A stretch of 64,000 nucleotides of DNA, from the NCBI GenBank assembly GCA_024229115.1, contig JAAEST010000101.1:1-64000 (forward strand), in the 5' to 3' direction. Each line of letters starts with the position of its first letter. Within the stretch, counting starts at the first letter, position 1. The position numbers and the translations under genes were made by a program. This document shows, piece after piece, positions 51,603-60,153 of this stretch. The stretch comes from Oligoflexia bacterium (lineage in GTDB: Bacteria > Bdellovibrionota > Bacteriovoracia > Bacteriovoracales > Bacteriovoracaceae). The notes beneath the pieces are model-generated. The model did no database searches. It worked only from the letters and a program-made list of their open reading frames with translations, and had not been told where the DNA came from.

Positions 51603-52058
51603 TTGAAAAGTTATATCAGGCTCTTACTTTCATTCATCGTTTTTGCGTCTTTCTTTTATCAAGGCGTGAATGCCCTTGAGGATACTTTTTCTCAGGCCAA
51701 GAAGTTTGATATTCCAATGCGAGAGCATGGAATCATTGTGACGGATGAGGGCTATTATCCAAAATCAATTAGTATTTTTGAAGGTGAAAAAGTTAGGTTC
51801 TTTGTAACAAGTACTACTAAAGAGAAGTCTTGTTTTATGATTCCTGAAAAAGAAATTTTCCTTAGTGCAATCAAAGGTCAAATGTCTGAGGCCCAAGCCG
51901 TTTTTGAACGTAAAGGGACTTATAAGTTCTATTGTCCTACAGGAAAAATCAAAGGGAAGATTGTTGTCCTTCCAAAGAAGAAGAAACCAAGTCTTAAGAA
52001 AGCAAAAAGAAAAATTGCATCAGATGAAGTACTTATCTGGATGCCAAAGGAATATTAG
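51603..52058 (+). CDS. exported cupredoxin-like protein
   Basis: 151 residues from a TTG with a strong AGGAGG 7 bases upstream. Signal peptide ends near GVNA. The domain reads as a cupredoxin: GIIVTDEGYYPKSISIFEGEKVRFFVTSTTKEKSC, then KGTYKFYCPTGKIKGKIVV. The Cys in FYCPTG fits a copper-site position, but the usual His of the first motif is replaced (KSCFMIPEKE), so copper binding is doubtful. A basic tail follows (KKKKPSLKKAKRK). It is coupled to cpaF, which starts 3 bases after its stop. Confidence 0.68.
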   Translation: MKSYIRLLLSFIVFASFFYQGVNALEDTFSQAKKFDIPMREHGIIVTDEGYYPKSISIFEGEKVRFFVTSTTKEKSCFMIPEKEIFLSAIKGQMSEAQAVFERKGTYKFYCPTGKIKGKIVVLPKKKKPSLKKAKRKIASDEVLIWMPKEY

Positions 52059-52061
52059 AAG

Positions 52062-53192
52062 ATGTCAGTTTTTAGTGATGCTATTAAAACATTCTTATCT
52101 CCAATCGGTGATCTTTTAGATAACCCGGATGTGAGTGAGGTGATGATTAATGGACCTAATGAGATCTTTGTAGAAAAGAAGGGTCTTGTTTTAAAGACTG
52201 AAAATACATTTCCAAATGAAGAAGCTCTAATATCTGCTATGAGAGCAATTGCTCAGTCTGTTGGGAGAGTTATTGATAATGATAATCCAAGACTAGATGC
52301 TCGTCTTCCAGATGGTTCACGTATCCACGTTGTTCTTCCGCCTATGGCAAAGAATGGAACGACAGTGGCCATACGTAAATTCTCCCAAGAGAAGCTGACT
52401 CTTAATGATCTTATTAGTTTTGGATCGATGTCCAAATCAGCCGCAAGATTTTTAGATATCTGTATCTATCTTGGAAAGAACTTAGTTGTTAGTGGTGGTA
52501 CAGGTTCTGGTAAAACTACAATGCTTAATGTTCTTGGTTCGAGAATACCAAAAACGCAACGTCTTATCATTATTGAAGATGCGGCTGAACTACAAGTAAA
52601 AGCAGAACACGTTGTGAATTTTGAAACAAGGAAAGCTGATCCAACTTTAGGAACTACTGAAGTGACTATCCGAGATCTCGTTATTAGTTCAATGAGACTT
52701 CGTCCAGACAGAATTATTGTTGGTGAGGTAAGGGGTGAAGAGGCCCTCGATTTAATTCAAGTTATGAACACTGGTCACGATGGTTCAATGGGAACTGTTC
52801 ACGCCAATAATCCTTTGGATGCTTGTACTCGTCTTGAGACTCTTTGTCTGATGGGTGATACAAAAATTCCACCTGACGCTGTTAAGAAAATGGTGGGATC
52901 TGCTATGCAGGTAATTGTTCAATGTAGTCGTTATCATGACGGGGGAAGAAGAACTTCACATATCTCTGAAGTTTTAGGCCTTGATAATCATGGTAACTAT
53001 ATTACAAGAGATATTTTTAAATGGGTGCAAACTGGAAAATGTCCAGAAACGGGGAAATATATCGGGGAGATGATTCCTTGTAACTATGTTCCTTCATTCT
53101 TTGAAGATATTGTGATCAATAAATTACCATTTCCTAAGAGTAATTTTATTTCACCAGACTGGTATCATGAGATGAAAAAGAAGGCAGCATAG
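52062..53192 (+). CDS. CpaF/TadA-type secretion ATPase
   Basis: 376 residues. N-terminal VSEVMINGPNEIFVEKKG, then LDARLPDGSRIHVVLPP, Walker A SGGTGSGKTTM (about 144-154), the Asp box IIEDAAELQ, Walker B PDRIIVGEVRGEEALDLI and the His box GHDGSMGTVHANNPLD. It powers Tad/Flp pilus or related secretion machines. No pilin, prepilin peptidase, secretin or TadB/C gene lies in the window, so this is an orphan copy. It is coupled to the cupredoxin-like gene upstream. Confidence 0.93.
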   Translation: MSVFSDAIKTFLSPIGDLLDNPDVSEVMINGPNEIFVEKKGLVLKTENTFPNEEALISAMRAIAQSVGRVIDNDNPRLDARLPDGSRIHVVLPPMAKNGTTVAIRKFSQEKLTLNDLISFGSMSKSAARFLDICIYLGKNLVVSGGTGSGKTTMLNVLGSRIPKTQRLIIIEDAAELQVKAEHVVNFETRKADPTLGTTEVTIRDLVISSMRLRPDRIIVGEVRGEEALDLIQVMNTGHDGSMGTVHANNPLDACTRLETLCLMGDTKIPPDAVKKMVGSAMQVIVQCSRYHDGGRRTSHISEVLGLDNHGNYITRDIFKWVQTGKCPETGKYIGEMIPCNYVPSFFEDIVINKLPFPKSNFISPDWYHEMKKKAA

Positions 53193-53207
53193 TATATACT
53201 GCCTGAC

Positions 53208-53351
53208 ATGGATCTTAAAAAGTCATTAAATTATCTATTGGCCATTTTGGCGTGTGCTGCTCTTTTTGGTTTGCTTAGTCGTTATGTCTATAAAATGCTT
53301 TCACCTAAAGACTTTAAACCACCTGCTAGAGTTATTCCCTTAAAAAACTGA
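53208..53351 (+). CDS. 47-residue single-pass membrane protein
   Basis: ATG at 53208 to TGA at 53351, beginning 15 bases after cpaF. The sequence starts MDLKKS, has a hydrophobic helix NYLLAILACAALFGLLS (about 8-24), then RYVYKMLSPKDF and a basic tail ending LKN. N-terminal lysines suggest the tail faces the periplasm or cytoplasm depending on topology. No family is recognised. It overlaps the convergent gene end by 20 bases. Codon use looks native, but a Shine-Dalgarno is not clear. Confidence 0.5.
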   Translation: MDLKKSLNYLLAILACAALFGLLSRYVYKMLSPKDFKPPARVIPLKN

Positions 53352-54849
53352 AGGCACGATCACCAAAGAGATTTGCACTACCTGTAGGGTTTACTTGGAA
53401 GAGTCCAACCCACCATCTAAGGTCTTCATTTCTAAAGCGCTCAACACCTTCTTTATAAATTTCCATTTTCAGGAAGTCTTGAACTTTTTTGATTACTTCC
53501 CAGTTACTTCTTTCTTGAATTTCTACTTTAATTAGTGGTTTGAAAATCGTAGATAGTTTCTTGATTTCAAACTTTAATGTCCAAACGGCCATGGCCAAAA
53601 CTTCTCTAGCATAAGGCGATTCTTCTTTAGAAACTTCATTTTCATATAGTGACGTTAATAATCTACCAACTTTATTTTCTATTCTTGAATTCGATTCAGT
53701 TTTTTCACTTAACCATTTATCATCAGAAAGCTTTTCTTTCATGATGCTAACCATTTTGTTTGAGTAATTTTCAACTAATGATCGAGTCTCTTCACGGTTA
53801 GGTTTAGATGATACATAAATTGAAGCTATAGTATAAAGTCTTGAGAGCATGAAATCATTGTAGTTTCCATTACCTCTTAAGAATCTTCCTAGGGCTTCTT
53901 TTGAAAGTTCTTCTAATTTTTCAACTGTTTGATATTTATCAGCAAGTTTTTTAGCGATTCCTTCATAATGAAGTACTTTTGCAGTTCTTTCATCTGTTAA
54001 AGAAGGAATGACTCTTTTGTTAATCTCAGCAACAATACCTTGATACATCGATTCTGAGTTTTCTCTAATATCTGCTAAAGAGGCTTCATCTATCGCAATA
54101 TATTTAATATTTTTAATTAAGAGGCTTAATTGTGAATTCTCAACAAGAATTTTTTCAACTTCTCTACGTGTAAGTCTCTTATCTTTTAATAGCTCATTAA
54201 TCTTGGCTGTGTTGTCGACAAAGAAGTCATGAGTGGCCAGAGGGTGTAAGCGTAGACTTGGGTTATACTTACGGGCCATTATTGATTCATATCTTTGAAC
54301 TTCACGGATCTTAAATTTTTCTTTAATTCTCTTCTTTTGAACTTTTAACCACTCATAGTAGAGATCCCTTGCATCGGTACCTTCAACATGAGGATAGCCT
54401 TTAGCAATTAGTTCTTTTCCAAATTCAGTTGAAGCATGAACAATTCCTCTTCCTTCACTATATTTTTCAAGGACTTTATCTTCAATTTTTCTTACTTCAT
54501 CCATATACTCTTCAAGAGTTACCTTGAAGGCCTTCCATTCTGATTTATTACCTCTTGTAGCTTCTTTTTCTACCATTGTGAAATAGGTAAGCTGTCTTAA
54601 TGACTCTTCAAAATGTAGCTCAACGGCTTTCGCCATTAATTCGTTATATTTATTAAGATCTTTCTGTGCTTCAAGAAAGAGTTTAGACTTCATTTGATCT
54701 GTAATATGTAAAAGCTCTGAATACTTATTTACATCATGATTTGTGAATATCTTGTCTCCTACACGAGAGGCAATCCACATAAAAGGTTTAGCGCTTACTG
54801 ATGTGATAAAAAAGAGTGCTACTAATAATTTTGTTATCGTCTTCTTCAT
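53332..54849 (-). CDS. exported helical protein, weakly SurA-like at the N-terminus
   Basis: 505 residues. Signal peptide ends at SVSA. The first mature residues FMWIASRVGDKIFTNHDVNKY echo the SurA/PpiD start (VAxVNGDxIxxxDV), but the rest is a long run of charged helices (KVQKKRIKEKFKIREVQRYES and similar) without a parvulin domain. It could be a periplasmic chaperone-like or scaffold protein, and function is unknown. The gene is downstream of the porin-like gene and separated from it by two hairpins, so partial read-through is possible. Confidence 0.65.
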   Translation of the reverse strand: MKKTITKLLVALFFITSVSAKPFMWIASRVGDKIFTNHDVNKYSELLHITDQMKSKLFLEAQKDLNKYNELMAKAVELHFEESLRQLTYFTMVEKEATRGNKSEWKAFKVTLEEYMDEVRKIEDKVLEKYSEGRGIVHASTEFGKELIAKGYPHVEGTDARDLYYEWLKVQKKRIKEKFKIREVQRYESIMARKYNPSLRLHPLATHDFFVDNTAKINELLKDKRLTRREVEKILVENSQLSLLIKNIKYIAIDEASLADIRENSESMYQGIVAEINKRVIPSLTDERTAKVLHYEGIAKKLADKYQTVEKLEELSKEALGRFLRGNGNYNDFMLSRLYTIASIYVSSKPNREETRSLVENYSNKMVSIMKEKLSDDKWLSEKTESNSRIENKVGRLLTSLYENEVSKEESPYAREVLAMAVWTLKFEIKKLSTIFKPLIKVEIQERSNWEVIKKVQDFLKMEIYKEGVERFRNEDLRWWVGLFQVNPTGSANLFGDRAFSFLRE

Positions 54850-54909
54850 TTTTGTGTCGTTTGCTCGGATCCTGTTGGATCCTCATGTCGTTTGTCGTTA
54901 TATAAAGTC

Positions 54910-54929
54910 TGCCTCGCTTTAACGAGGCA
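54910..54929. terminator. hairpin after the porin-like gene, weak terminator
   Basis: Stem TGCCTCG/CGAGGCA with a six-base CTTTAA loop. On the minus strand, the direction of the flanking genes, only a poor T tract follows, so it may stabilise the 3' end or attenuate rather than stop transcription. Confidence 0.5.
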
Positions 54930-54946
54930 AACTTTTTGCTTATCTT

Positions 54947-55987
54947 TTAATCGTTATCTTGACCAAAGATGTAGTGTTCATTTGGCTTATATCCACCTGA
55001 ACCAATCGCGTAGTTTAGGTTAAGACCAATTACAAATTCATCTTTCTTATCATCAAAGTCATTGTATCTAACTTCAAGACCAAGAGTTGTTCTCGCTGTA
55101 AGAGCTGTTCTTACACCAACAGCAATTTGAGATACATTATCTTGTACATAGTTATATTCAACGATAACGTCTGTAGTTTTATGAACTCTCACCATACCAC
55201 CAACAGTCAGTGCAAATTCAGCGTTTGGATATTCTGGGTTATTTGAAAAGAACATACCTTCTACCCATCCAACTAGCATTCCGTCTGTCGAAGTTCCTAC
55301 AAGACCAATACTTGTTCTTCTTTCGTGACCAGTTTGTAAATGATTATTACCCATTTCAGCATGTGAAAGTGAAAGTAACCAGTTGTCATTTAACATTTTT
55401 GAAAGTCTTACAGAGATTCCGTCAATCTTACCAACTTCTAAATCTCCACCTTCTGTTTCAAAAACTGAAGCTTCAACCTGATCGAAGATTCCAAAGAGAC
55501 CTTCTGAAAGCTCAACTGTTAAACCAACTACTTCATCAATATCTTGCATTGATGCTAGAGGATTATTTTCAAAAATTGGCATTGGTTTAATATCGTTTCC
55601 AAATGGAATTGGTTGTTTACCAACAACTACTGCTACTGGTGCACCATTAATTTGTCTGATTTCGATATAAGCTTCTTCAATAAATGCTGCTAGATCAAAA
55701 TCATCTGTGAAATCAATTTTATTTTCTTTAAATAATTCATTTAATTTAAAAGTAATCACACCTCTGATTAATTGCTTCTTCCAGTCAGCATAAAGAGAAA
55801 CAAAACTTTCATTTAAGTTAGTCATTTCTCCGTTTTCACCAGAGCTTGTTCCATTGACATTAATTTCTGCATCGTAACCAAATTGAAAATCATTTCCTAA
55901 AAGGTCACCATCATCTTGGGCCATTATTAATGGTGAGGCACTCATAAGCCCGGCAAAAACTAATGGTAATAACAATTTCTTCTTCAC
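54947..55987 (-). CDS. porin-like outer-membrane protein
   Basis: 346 residues from a GTG with GAGGAG 5 bases upstream. Signal peptide ends LIMAQ. The mature sequence alternates as barrel strands with acidic loops: FQFGYDAEINVNGTS, FVSLYADWKKQLIRGVITFKL, VAVVVGKQPIPFGNDI (the usual porin phrase for the strand after the first loop), LLSLSHAEMGNN and LGLEVRYNDFDDKKDEFVIGLNLNYAIG. It resembles LbtU-type or phosphate-selective-type porins. Specific solute is unknown. Confidence 0.8.
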   Translation of the reverse strand: MKKKLLLPLVFAGLMSASPLIMAQDDGDLLGNDFQFGYDAEINVNGTSSGENGEMTNLNESFVSLYADWKKQLIRGVITFKLNELFKENKIDFTDDFDLAAFIEEAYIEIRQINGAPVAVVVGKQPIPFGNDIKPMPIFENNPLASMQDIDEVVGLTVELSEGLFGIFDQVEASVFETEGGDLEVGKIDGISVRLSKMLNDNWLLSLSHAEMGNNHLQTGHERRTSIGLVGTSTDGMLVGWVEGMFFSNNPEYPNAEFALTVGGMVRVHKTTDVIVEYNYVQDNVSQIAVGVRTALTARTTLGLEVRYNDFDDKKDEFVIGLNLNYAIGSGGYKPNEHYIFGQDND

Positions 55988-56135
55988 AATCTTCTCCTCA
56001 TTGTCTCAATTACTTTTAAAACGTAGATGAAGAAGATATTACGCATAATGTCATTTTTTCTCTAGAGGACGAGAAAAATTTACAAGATAGTTAAAAAATG
56101 ATCACTTTTTAGGAGGAGATTTTATGTAATTTCGA

Positions 56136-57683
56136 CTATTTAGCGTATTCTGAGAGAACCTTAAAGCATTCCTTCATCCCACGCTTCTGGGCCATGACAA
56201 GAGGAGAGTCCCCACCAAGTTCATTTTTGCGAGGGTCGAGACCAGATTCACAGAGTATCTTTACAAGCTCAGGTGAGTTAACTTTTAGAGCGTAGAAGAG
56301 ATAGCTTTTTCCATCAATTTTACTATTTGGCCTGGCCCCATTCTCCAAGAGATACTCAACGATTGAGGTATTCTTAGTAATGATTGCATCGTAAATTGGC
56401 TCACATTGATTATTATCTCTAGCGTTTACTTTTGCGCCATGAAGGATTAATTTTTCAACACAGGCGAGATTACCACTTCTAGAAGCAAAATGTAGAGGAG
56501 TCTTACCACCTTTACTCTTTAGTTTAAGATCTGCACCTTTAAGGAGAGCATCTTCTATTAGCTCTTCTTTACCCATATAACTGAAAACCATCAAGGGAGT
56601 CAGGCCTTGTTGATTTCTTCCATTAATATCGTCTTGGTTAAGTAAGGTTTTTATTTGCTCTTCTGGGCTTTGCTTAAGTGACTTAACTTGCATAAAATTA
56701 TCTTCTTCACTTTCAAAACCACCACCTTTAATAGTTACTTTATGATCTTGGTCTGAGGAATCTTTTCCATGGCCACCTTTAACTTTAATTACTTCTTCAT
56801 CTAAGTTCTCATCTAGGTCAGAGCTTATAGTCATCTTAAAATTATCTTCTTCTTCTTTACTGCCTTTAACAACTTGAACAGACTCATCCTCTTCAATTGC
56901 TCCAGAGATGACTTGGCTCTCTTCATTTATCTCATCAGTTCCTTGAAAGACACGAACTTCTTCTTTGCTAATTTCGAGGGCTCCCAGTATTTGTTTAGGC
57001 ATAAGGGGTTTTTGCAAAGTTTCTATACCTTCAATATTTGTTTCGTGAATATCTTTGCTGCTACTGATAAGTTTGAACTTATGCATTTTGTCTTTGTAAT
57101 GTTCATTAATATACTCAATAATTTCTTTTCCGGTGGCCACATCATTTAGCTGTTGATCGATGAATGTTCCGTCAAAATCCATATTCTCTAAAAAGGCGAT
57201 TCCATGATGGGCCGTCATAGTGCTATAAACTTGATAATTTTCTTTAAGCAGTAGTGATTTAAAGTATGCGTGCATGTCAGGGTCATCATCAATAAGTAGA
57301 ACAGAGTTTTCATGTGGGCCAGAGATAGTTCTTAAAAGTTGCCCTTTTGTAAATGGCTTTGTGATTGCGGTAAAGACATTGGGTCCTTTAAGGGTAAGAG
57401 CAGTTGCTTTTTCTTTGCAGATTCTAGATGACATAAGGATAATTGGTAAATAACGATTAAGTCCTGACTCTTCATTCTTGAGAAATTCTATAACTTCTTC
57501 AGATGTTTTATTGTCACTCATGAAAATATCGATAAAAGCACAGAAATAGACTTCCTCATTGAGTTTCTTAAGGGCCTGCTCTACGCTCTCAGCATAATCC
57601 ATGACATAGTCAGAATCATTGAAATCTAGTTTAAATAACTGGTGAATGTCTTGATCGTCATCTAGGACAAGAATTTTTTTCAA
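56136..57683 (-). CDS. REC-REC-linker-ankyrin repeat signalling protein
   Basis: 515 residues from a TTG start. REC1 (about 1-120) has LDDDQD, phospho-acceptor Asp52 in FIDIF and Lys109 in ITKPF. REC2 (about 126-240) has LIDDDPD, Asp176 in FIDQQL and Lys225 in LQKPL. An acidic linker (about 240-340) has loose repeats of the form V-x-(V/I)-K-G with EEEDNF blocks. Four to five ankyrin repeats end the protein (GLTPLMVFSYMG, GKTPLHFASRSGNLACVEKLI, NNQCEPIYDAI and others). It likely switches a protein-protein contact by phosphorylation. No kinase is beside it. Confidence 0.88.
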   Translation of the reverse strand: MKKILVLDDDQDIHQLFKLDFNDSDYVMDYAESVEQALKKLNEEVYFCAFIDIFMSDNKTSEEVIEFLKNEESGLNRYLPIILMSSRICKEKATALTLKGPNVFTAITKPFTKGQLLRTISGPHENSVLLIDDDPDMHAYFKSLLLKENYQVYSTMTAHHGIAFLENMDFDGTFIDQQLNDVATGKEIIEYINEHYKDKMHKFKLISSSKDIHETNIEGIETLQKPLMPKQILGALEISKEEVRVFQGTDEINEESQVISGAIEEDESVQVVKGSKEEEDNFKMTISSDLDENLDEEVIKVKGGHGKDSSDQDHKVTIKGGGFESEEDNFMQVKSLKQSPEEQIKTLLNQDDINGRNQQGLTPLMVFSYMGKEELIEDALLKGADLKLKSKGGKTPLHFASRSGNLACVEKLILHGAKVNARDNNQCEPIYDAIITKNTSIVEYLLENGARPNSKIDGKSYLFYALKVNSPELVKILCESGLDPRKNELGGDSPLVMAQKRGMKECFKVLSEYAK

Positions 57684-57783
57684 AATTTACCCAACAGAGG
57701 AATTTTTTAATCCCTTTAATACTTTATTACTACATGAGATTATATATTAAATTGTGGGTTTATAAATATAAGGGAATGTTTTT

Positions 57784-58362
57784 ATGGAAAAGAAAAATTT
57801 ATTAATAGCTCTATTCTTGACTATTATACTCTTCTCAATGCCTACAAATGCCAAATTTATAATCGAAATGGGAACCAATTATTCTAGTGAAGAAGACAAT
57901 GTTGATAATTTTACTTTTTCACGTATGGACTTAAGAGGGTTCTTAGGAGCGAGTCTTGATGGCAATGGTGCATTTTATTTTGGTCAAAGTATATATTCTG
58001 CCAGTAGAGAGCATAAGACTACAGCTGGTCAAACAGTTACTGTTTCGGCGTTAGAAATTGGTCCCAAAGTTTCTATTTTTATGGGGGCTTCAAAGGCCAT
58101 CTATATTTCTCTCGCTTGGCATCCATTTGCAAAAGGTGAGAGAAAAACATCAGCAGGTGAGACAGAGGATATTTCTGGAAGTTCTTTGCTTGCTTCTTTT
58201 GGCTATCAGTTAAAGCTAACAAAAACTCTTTATTTAGGTGCTAGTTTGAATTATCACAAGTACTCTGTTTCAAAGTATACGACTTCGGCTGATGTAGAAG
58301 TTACAGTTTCAGAAGAATATACAACTTTGGCACCTATGATTGATCTAAGTTTAAGGTTTTAA
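57784..58362 (+). CDS. small predicted outer-membrane beta-barrel protein
   Basis: 192 residues. Signal peptide ends MPTNA. Strand pairs include FIIEMGTNYSSEED, RMDLRGFLGASLDGNGAFYFGQS, SALEIGPKVSIFM, AIYISLAWHPFAKG and LYLGASLNYHKYSVS, and the protein ends MIDLSLRF, with the C-terminal Phe of an outer-membrane signature. About eight strands are expected. Function is unknown. It sits between two receiver-protein genes on the opposite strand, with a 4-base convergent overlap on the right. Confidence 0.7.
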   Translation: MEKKNLLIALFLTIILFSMPTNAKFIIEMGTNYSSEEDNVDNFTFSRMDLRGFLGASLDGNGAFYFGQSIYSASREHKTTAGQTVTVSALEIGPKVSIFMGASKAIYISLAWHPFAKGERKTSAGETEDISGSSLLASFGYQLKLTKTLYLGASLNYHKYSVSKYTTSADVEVTVSEEYTTLAPMIDLSLRF

Positions 58363-59063
58363 GAATTATTTAATAGGTATTTTCTTACACCGGCTAATTT
58401 ATCACTATTTTCAAAATCATATTCTAGAAAAGCATAGTTATATCTTGCTTTTGTCTCTTCGTCTTCACCGATCCATGTTTCTCTTACGGTAAAAACATAG
58501 GGTGAGTTGTCTTCGAAAATTTCATCTAGAAGTGGGCTAGATAGTTTGAGGGGAACACCTTTAGCGATCAGTGATCTACTTTTTAAGGTAATTCCAAACT
58601 CGTTTATAGAATGTAGCTCAATACTTAACTTGATATCAGCTGAGCTTACTGATTCCGTAATTTTTGAAAAGGGGAGTTTTTTTAAATCCTCTTTTGGTAA
58701 AAATAAGTTTAGTTTCTGAGCGAGAATAATGTCGTCGAGAGGCTTAAATAGATAGTCATTAGCACCAAGTTGAAGGGCCCTCTGAATATCTTCTTTATTG
58801 CCACGTCGTGAAAGAATAAGAATTGGAACCTCATAGCCAAATCTATTACGAATGGCCTGAAGCATTTGAAACCCAGCACCTTGGGCTATATCTAAATTTA
58901 AATCTATTAAGCAAAGTGCCGGCTTTAAGTTTTTATACTCCTTGATAAATTCTTCAGGAGTGGTAGTGGCCTTAAAGACGTAATCAATTTTCTTTAAGCT
59001 AAGAGCAAGAATATTGTTGAAGTCAGGGTCATCATCAAGTCCCAGAATAAGAGGTTTCGTCAT
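58359..59063 (-). CDS. response regulator with C-terminal PilZ-like domain
   Basis: 234 residues. Receiver domain 1-120: LGLDDDPDFN, phospho-acceptor in CLIDLNL, and FKPLDD. The C-terminal part (about 135-234) is beta-rich: DIKLSIELHSINEFGITLKSRSLIAKGVPLKL resembles PilZ strands with the D/NxSxxG site changed to NEFG and no RxxxR ahead, so c-di-GMP binding is doubtful. It overlaps the upstream paralogue as ATGA (59060-59063). Output is probably protein binding. Confidence 0.75.
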   Translation of the reverse strand: MTKPLILGLDDDPDFNNILALSLKKIDYVFKATTTPEEFIKEYKNLKPALCLIDLNLDIAQGAGFQMLQAIRNRFGYEVPILILSRRGNKEDIQRALQLGANDYLFKPLDDIILAQKLNLFLPKEDLKKLPFSKITESVSSADIKLSIELHSINEFGITLKSRSLIAKGVPLKLSSPLLDEIFEDNSPYVFTVRETWIGEDEETKARYNYAFLEYDFENSDKLAGVRKYLLNNS

Positions 59064-59743
59064 GAAATGCCTCTCATTTGTCTAATCTTCTTCGCTGTCT
59101 TTTCATCAAGACCTTTAATAAGAACTTCTGTATTGTAAACTCCTGGATTGGCCACTTTTGATTCTCCTTTTGAGAAGTACTGGCAATCCTCCATTCCTAA
59201 ACTTTTTAGAAACTTTGAGTCGATTTCTAATTTCGCATCAGGAGCAATTTTAATTCCTGACTGAATAATCATGCTTATTTCATTAATTTTTAAACATTCA
59301 ATAGGAGCTGAAATAGAAATGGGAGGTGGAGAGTCTTTAAAAGTAACCTCTGGTAACTCATAGTCTTTTAAATGTTTTTTAATTCTTTGCAGAAGGAGAT
59401 TTGGCTGAAGTGGTTTGTGAAGAAATTCAACCGCTCCTAAGGCCAAGCACTGCTCATTAAGCTTTTGCTTATCGATAGCACTCATCATGATAACAGGTGT
59501 TTGAGAATATTTTCCTTGTCTGAGGAATTTGAAAAGTTCAATACCCTTATGATTTTGGAGTTTGTAATCAAGCAGGATAAGATGGGGGGCAAAGCGATCG
59601 ATAAGTTCAATGGCGTCGTCAACACTGCTGCCATGAAGAACGCTATAGCCAGCGTTTTCTAATATTTTCTGAATGAAATTAAGAATATCAACATCATCAT
59701 CGATTACTAATATTTCTTTAATTCTTTTATTAAGGGTTTTCAT
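59060..59743 (-). CDS. response regulator with C-terminal PilZ-like domain, paralogue
   Basis: 227 residues. Receiver: LVIDDDVDIL, LILLDYKLQNHKGIEL with the acceptor Asp, MMSAI and LHKPLQ. The C-terminal segment ISISAPIECLKINEISMIIQSGIKIAPDAKLEI follows the same strand order as its neighbour at 58359 but is diverged. It starts 23 bases after the HPt gene and its stop overlaps the next start, so HPt and both regulators form one operon. The three could be a phosphorelay whose kinase is elsewhere. Confidence 0.75.
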   Translation of the reverse strand: MKTLNKRIKEILVIDDDVDILNFIQKILENAGYSVLHGSSVDDAIELIDRFAPHLILLDYKLQNHKGIELFKFLRQGKYSQTPVIMMSAIDKQKLNEQCLALGAVEFLHKPLQPNLLLQRIKKHLKDYELPEVTFKDSPPPISISAPIECLKINEISMIIQSGIKIAPDAKLEIDSKFLKSLGMEDCQYFSKGESKVANPGVYNTEVLIKGLDEKTAKKIRQMRGIS

Positions 59744-59766
59744 CTTTTAATAGATTTGGAAAAAGC

Positions 59767-60066
59767 TCAGACGAACTTGATTTCCAAATTGTTTAAATAA
59801 TCAGTATATTTTTGAAAGTCAGTTTCAATGGCAGATAGATCATTGTCGATAGCTGACTGCTCAAGTCGGGCACCGATTTCGCCAAGATCTGGAAGTCCAT
59901 AGCTTCCTGCGTTTCCAGCAAGTTTGTGTCCAATAGATTCTATCGAGTCAAAGCTTGAATTTGCAATAGCGTCTTTAAGTAGCTCTATGTCTTTCTGGCG
60001 GTTAGTAAGAAAAGATCCAAAAATAGGCTCTAGGTCTTTATCAATTTCTACTACTATTTTTTCCAT
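59767..60066 (-). CDS. histidine phosphotransfer (HPt) protein
   Basis: 99 residues of an HPt four-helix bundle. SIGHKLAGNAGSYGLPDLGEIGARLE carries the phospho-accepting His47 followed by the conserved K-L-x-G-x-x-x-x-x-G pattern. It relays phosphate between hybrid kinases and receivers. It is the first gene of a minus operon with two receiver proteins, and divergent from an OmpR-type regulator across an 87-base gap. Confidence 0.92.
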   Translation of the reverse strand: MEKIVVEIDKDLEPIFGSFLTNRQKDIELLKDAIANSSFDSIESIGHKLAGNAGSYGLPDLGEIGARLEQSAIDNDLSAIETDFQKYTDYLNNLEIKFV

Positions 60067-60153
60067 ATCTACCCTTATTAATACTTTTTATTTTATCATA
60101 ATCTAAAATAAATACTTTTCAAGAGTTAGGTTGCTAAGTTAAAATGTAAGTAT

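Noticed and set aside
54854-54890. Paired TGTCGTTTG repeats and two GGATCC palindromes in the gap before the SurA-like gene
   Set aside because: Short, only two copies each, and GGATCC can fold on itself. There is no sign of an insertion element or phage site, so it is treated as leader sequence.
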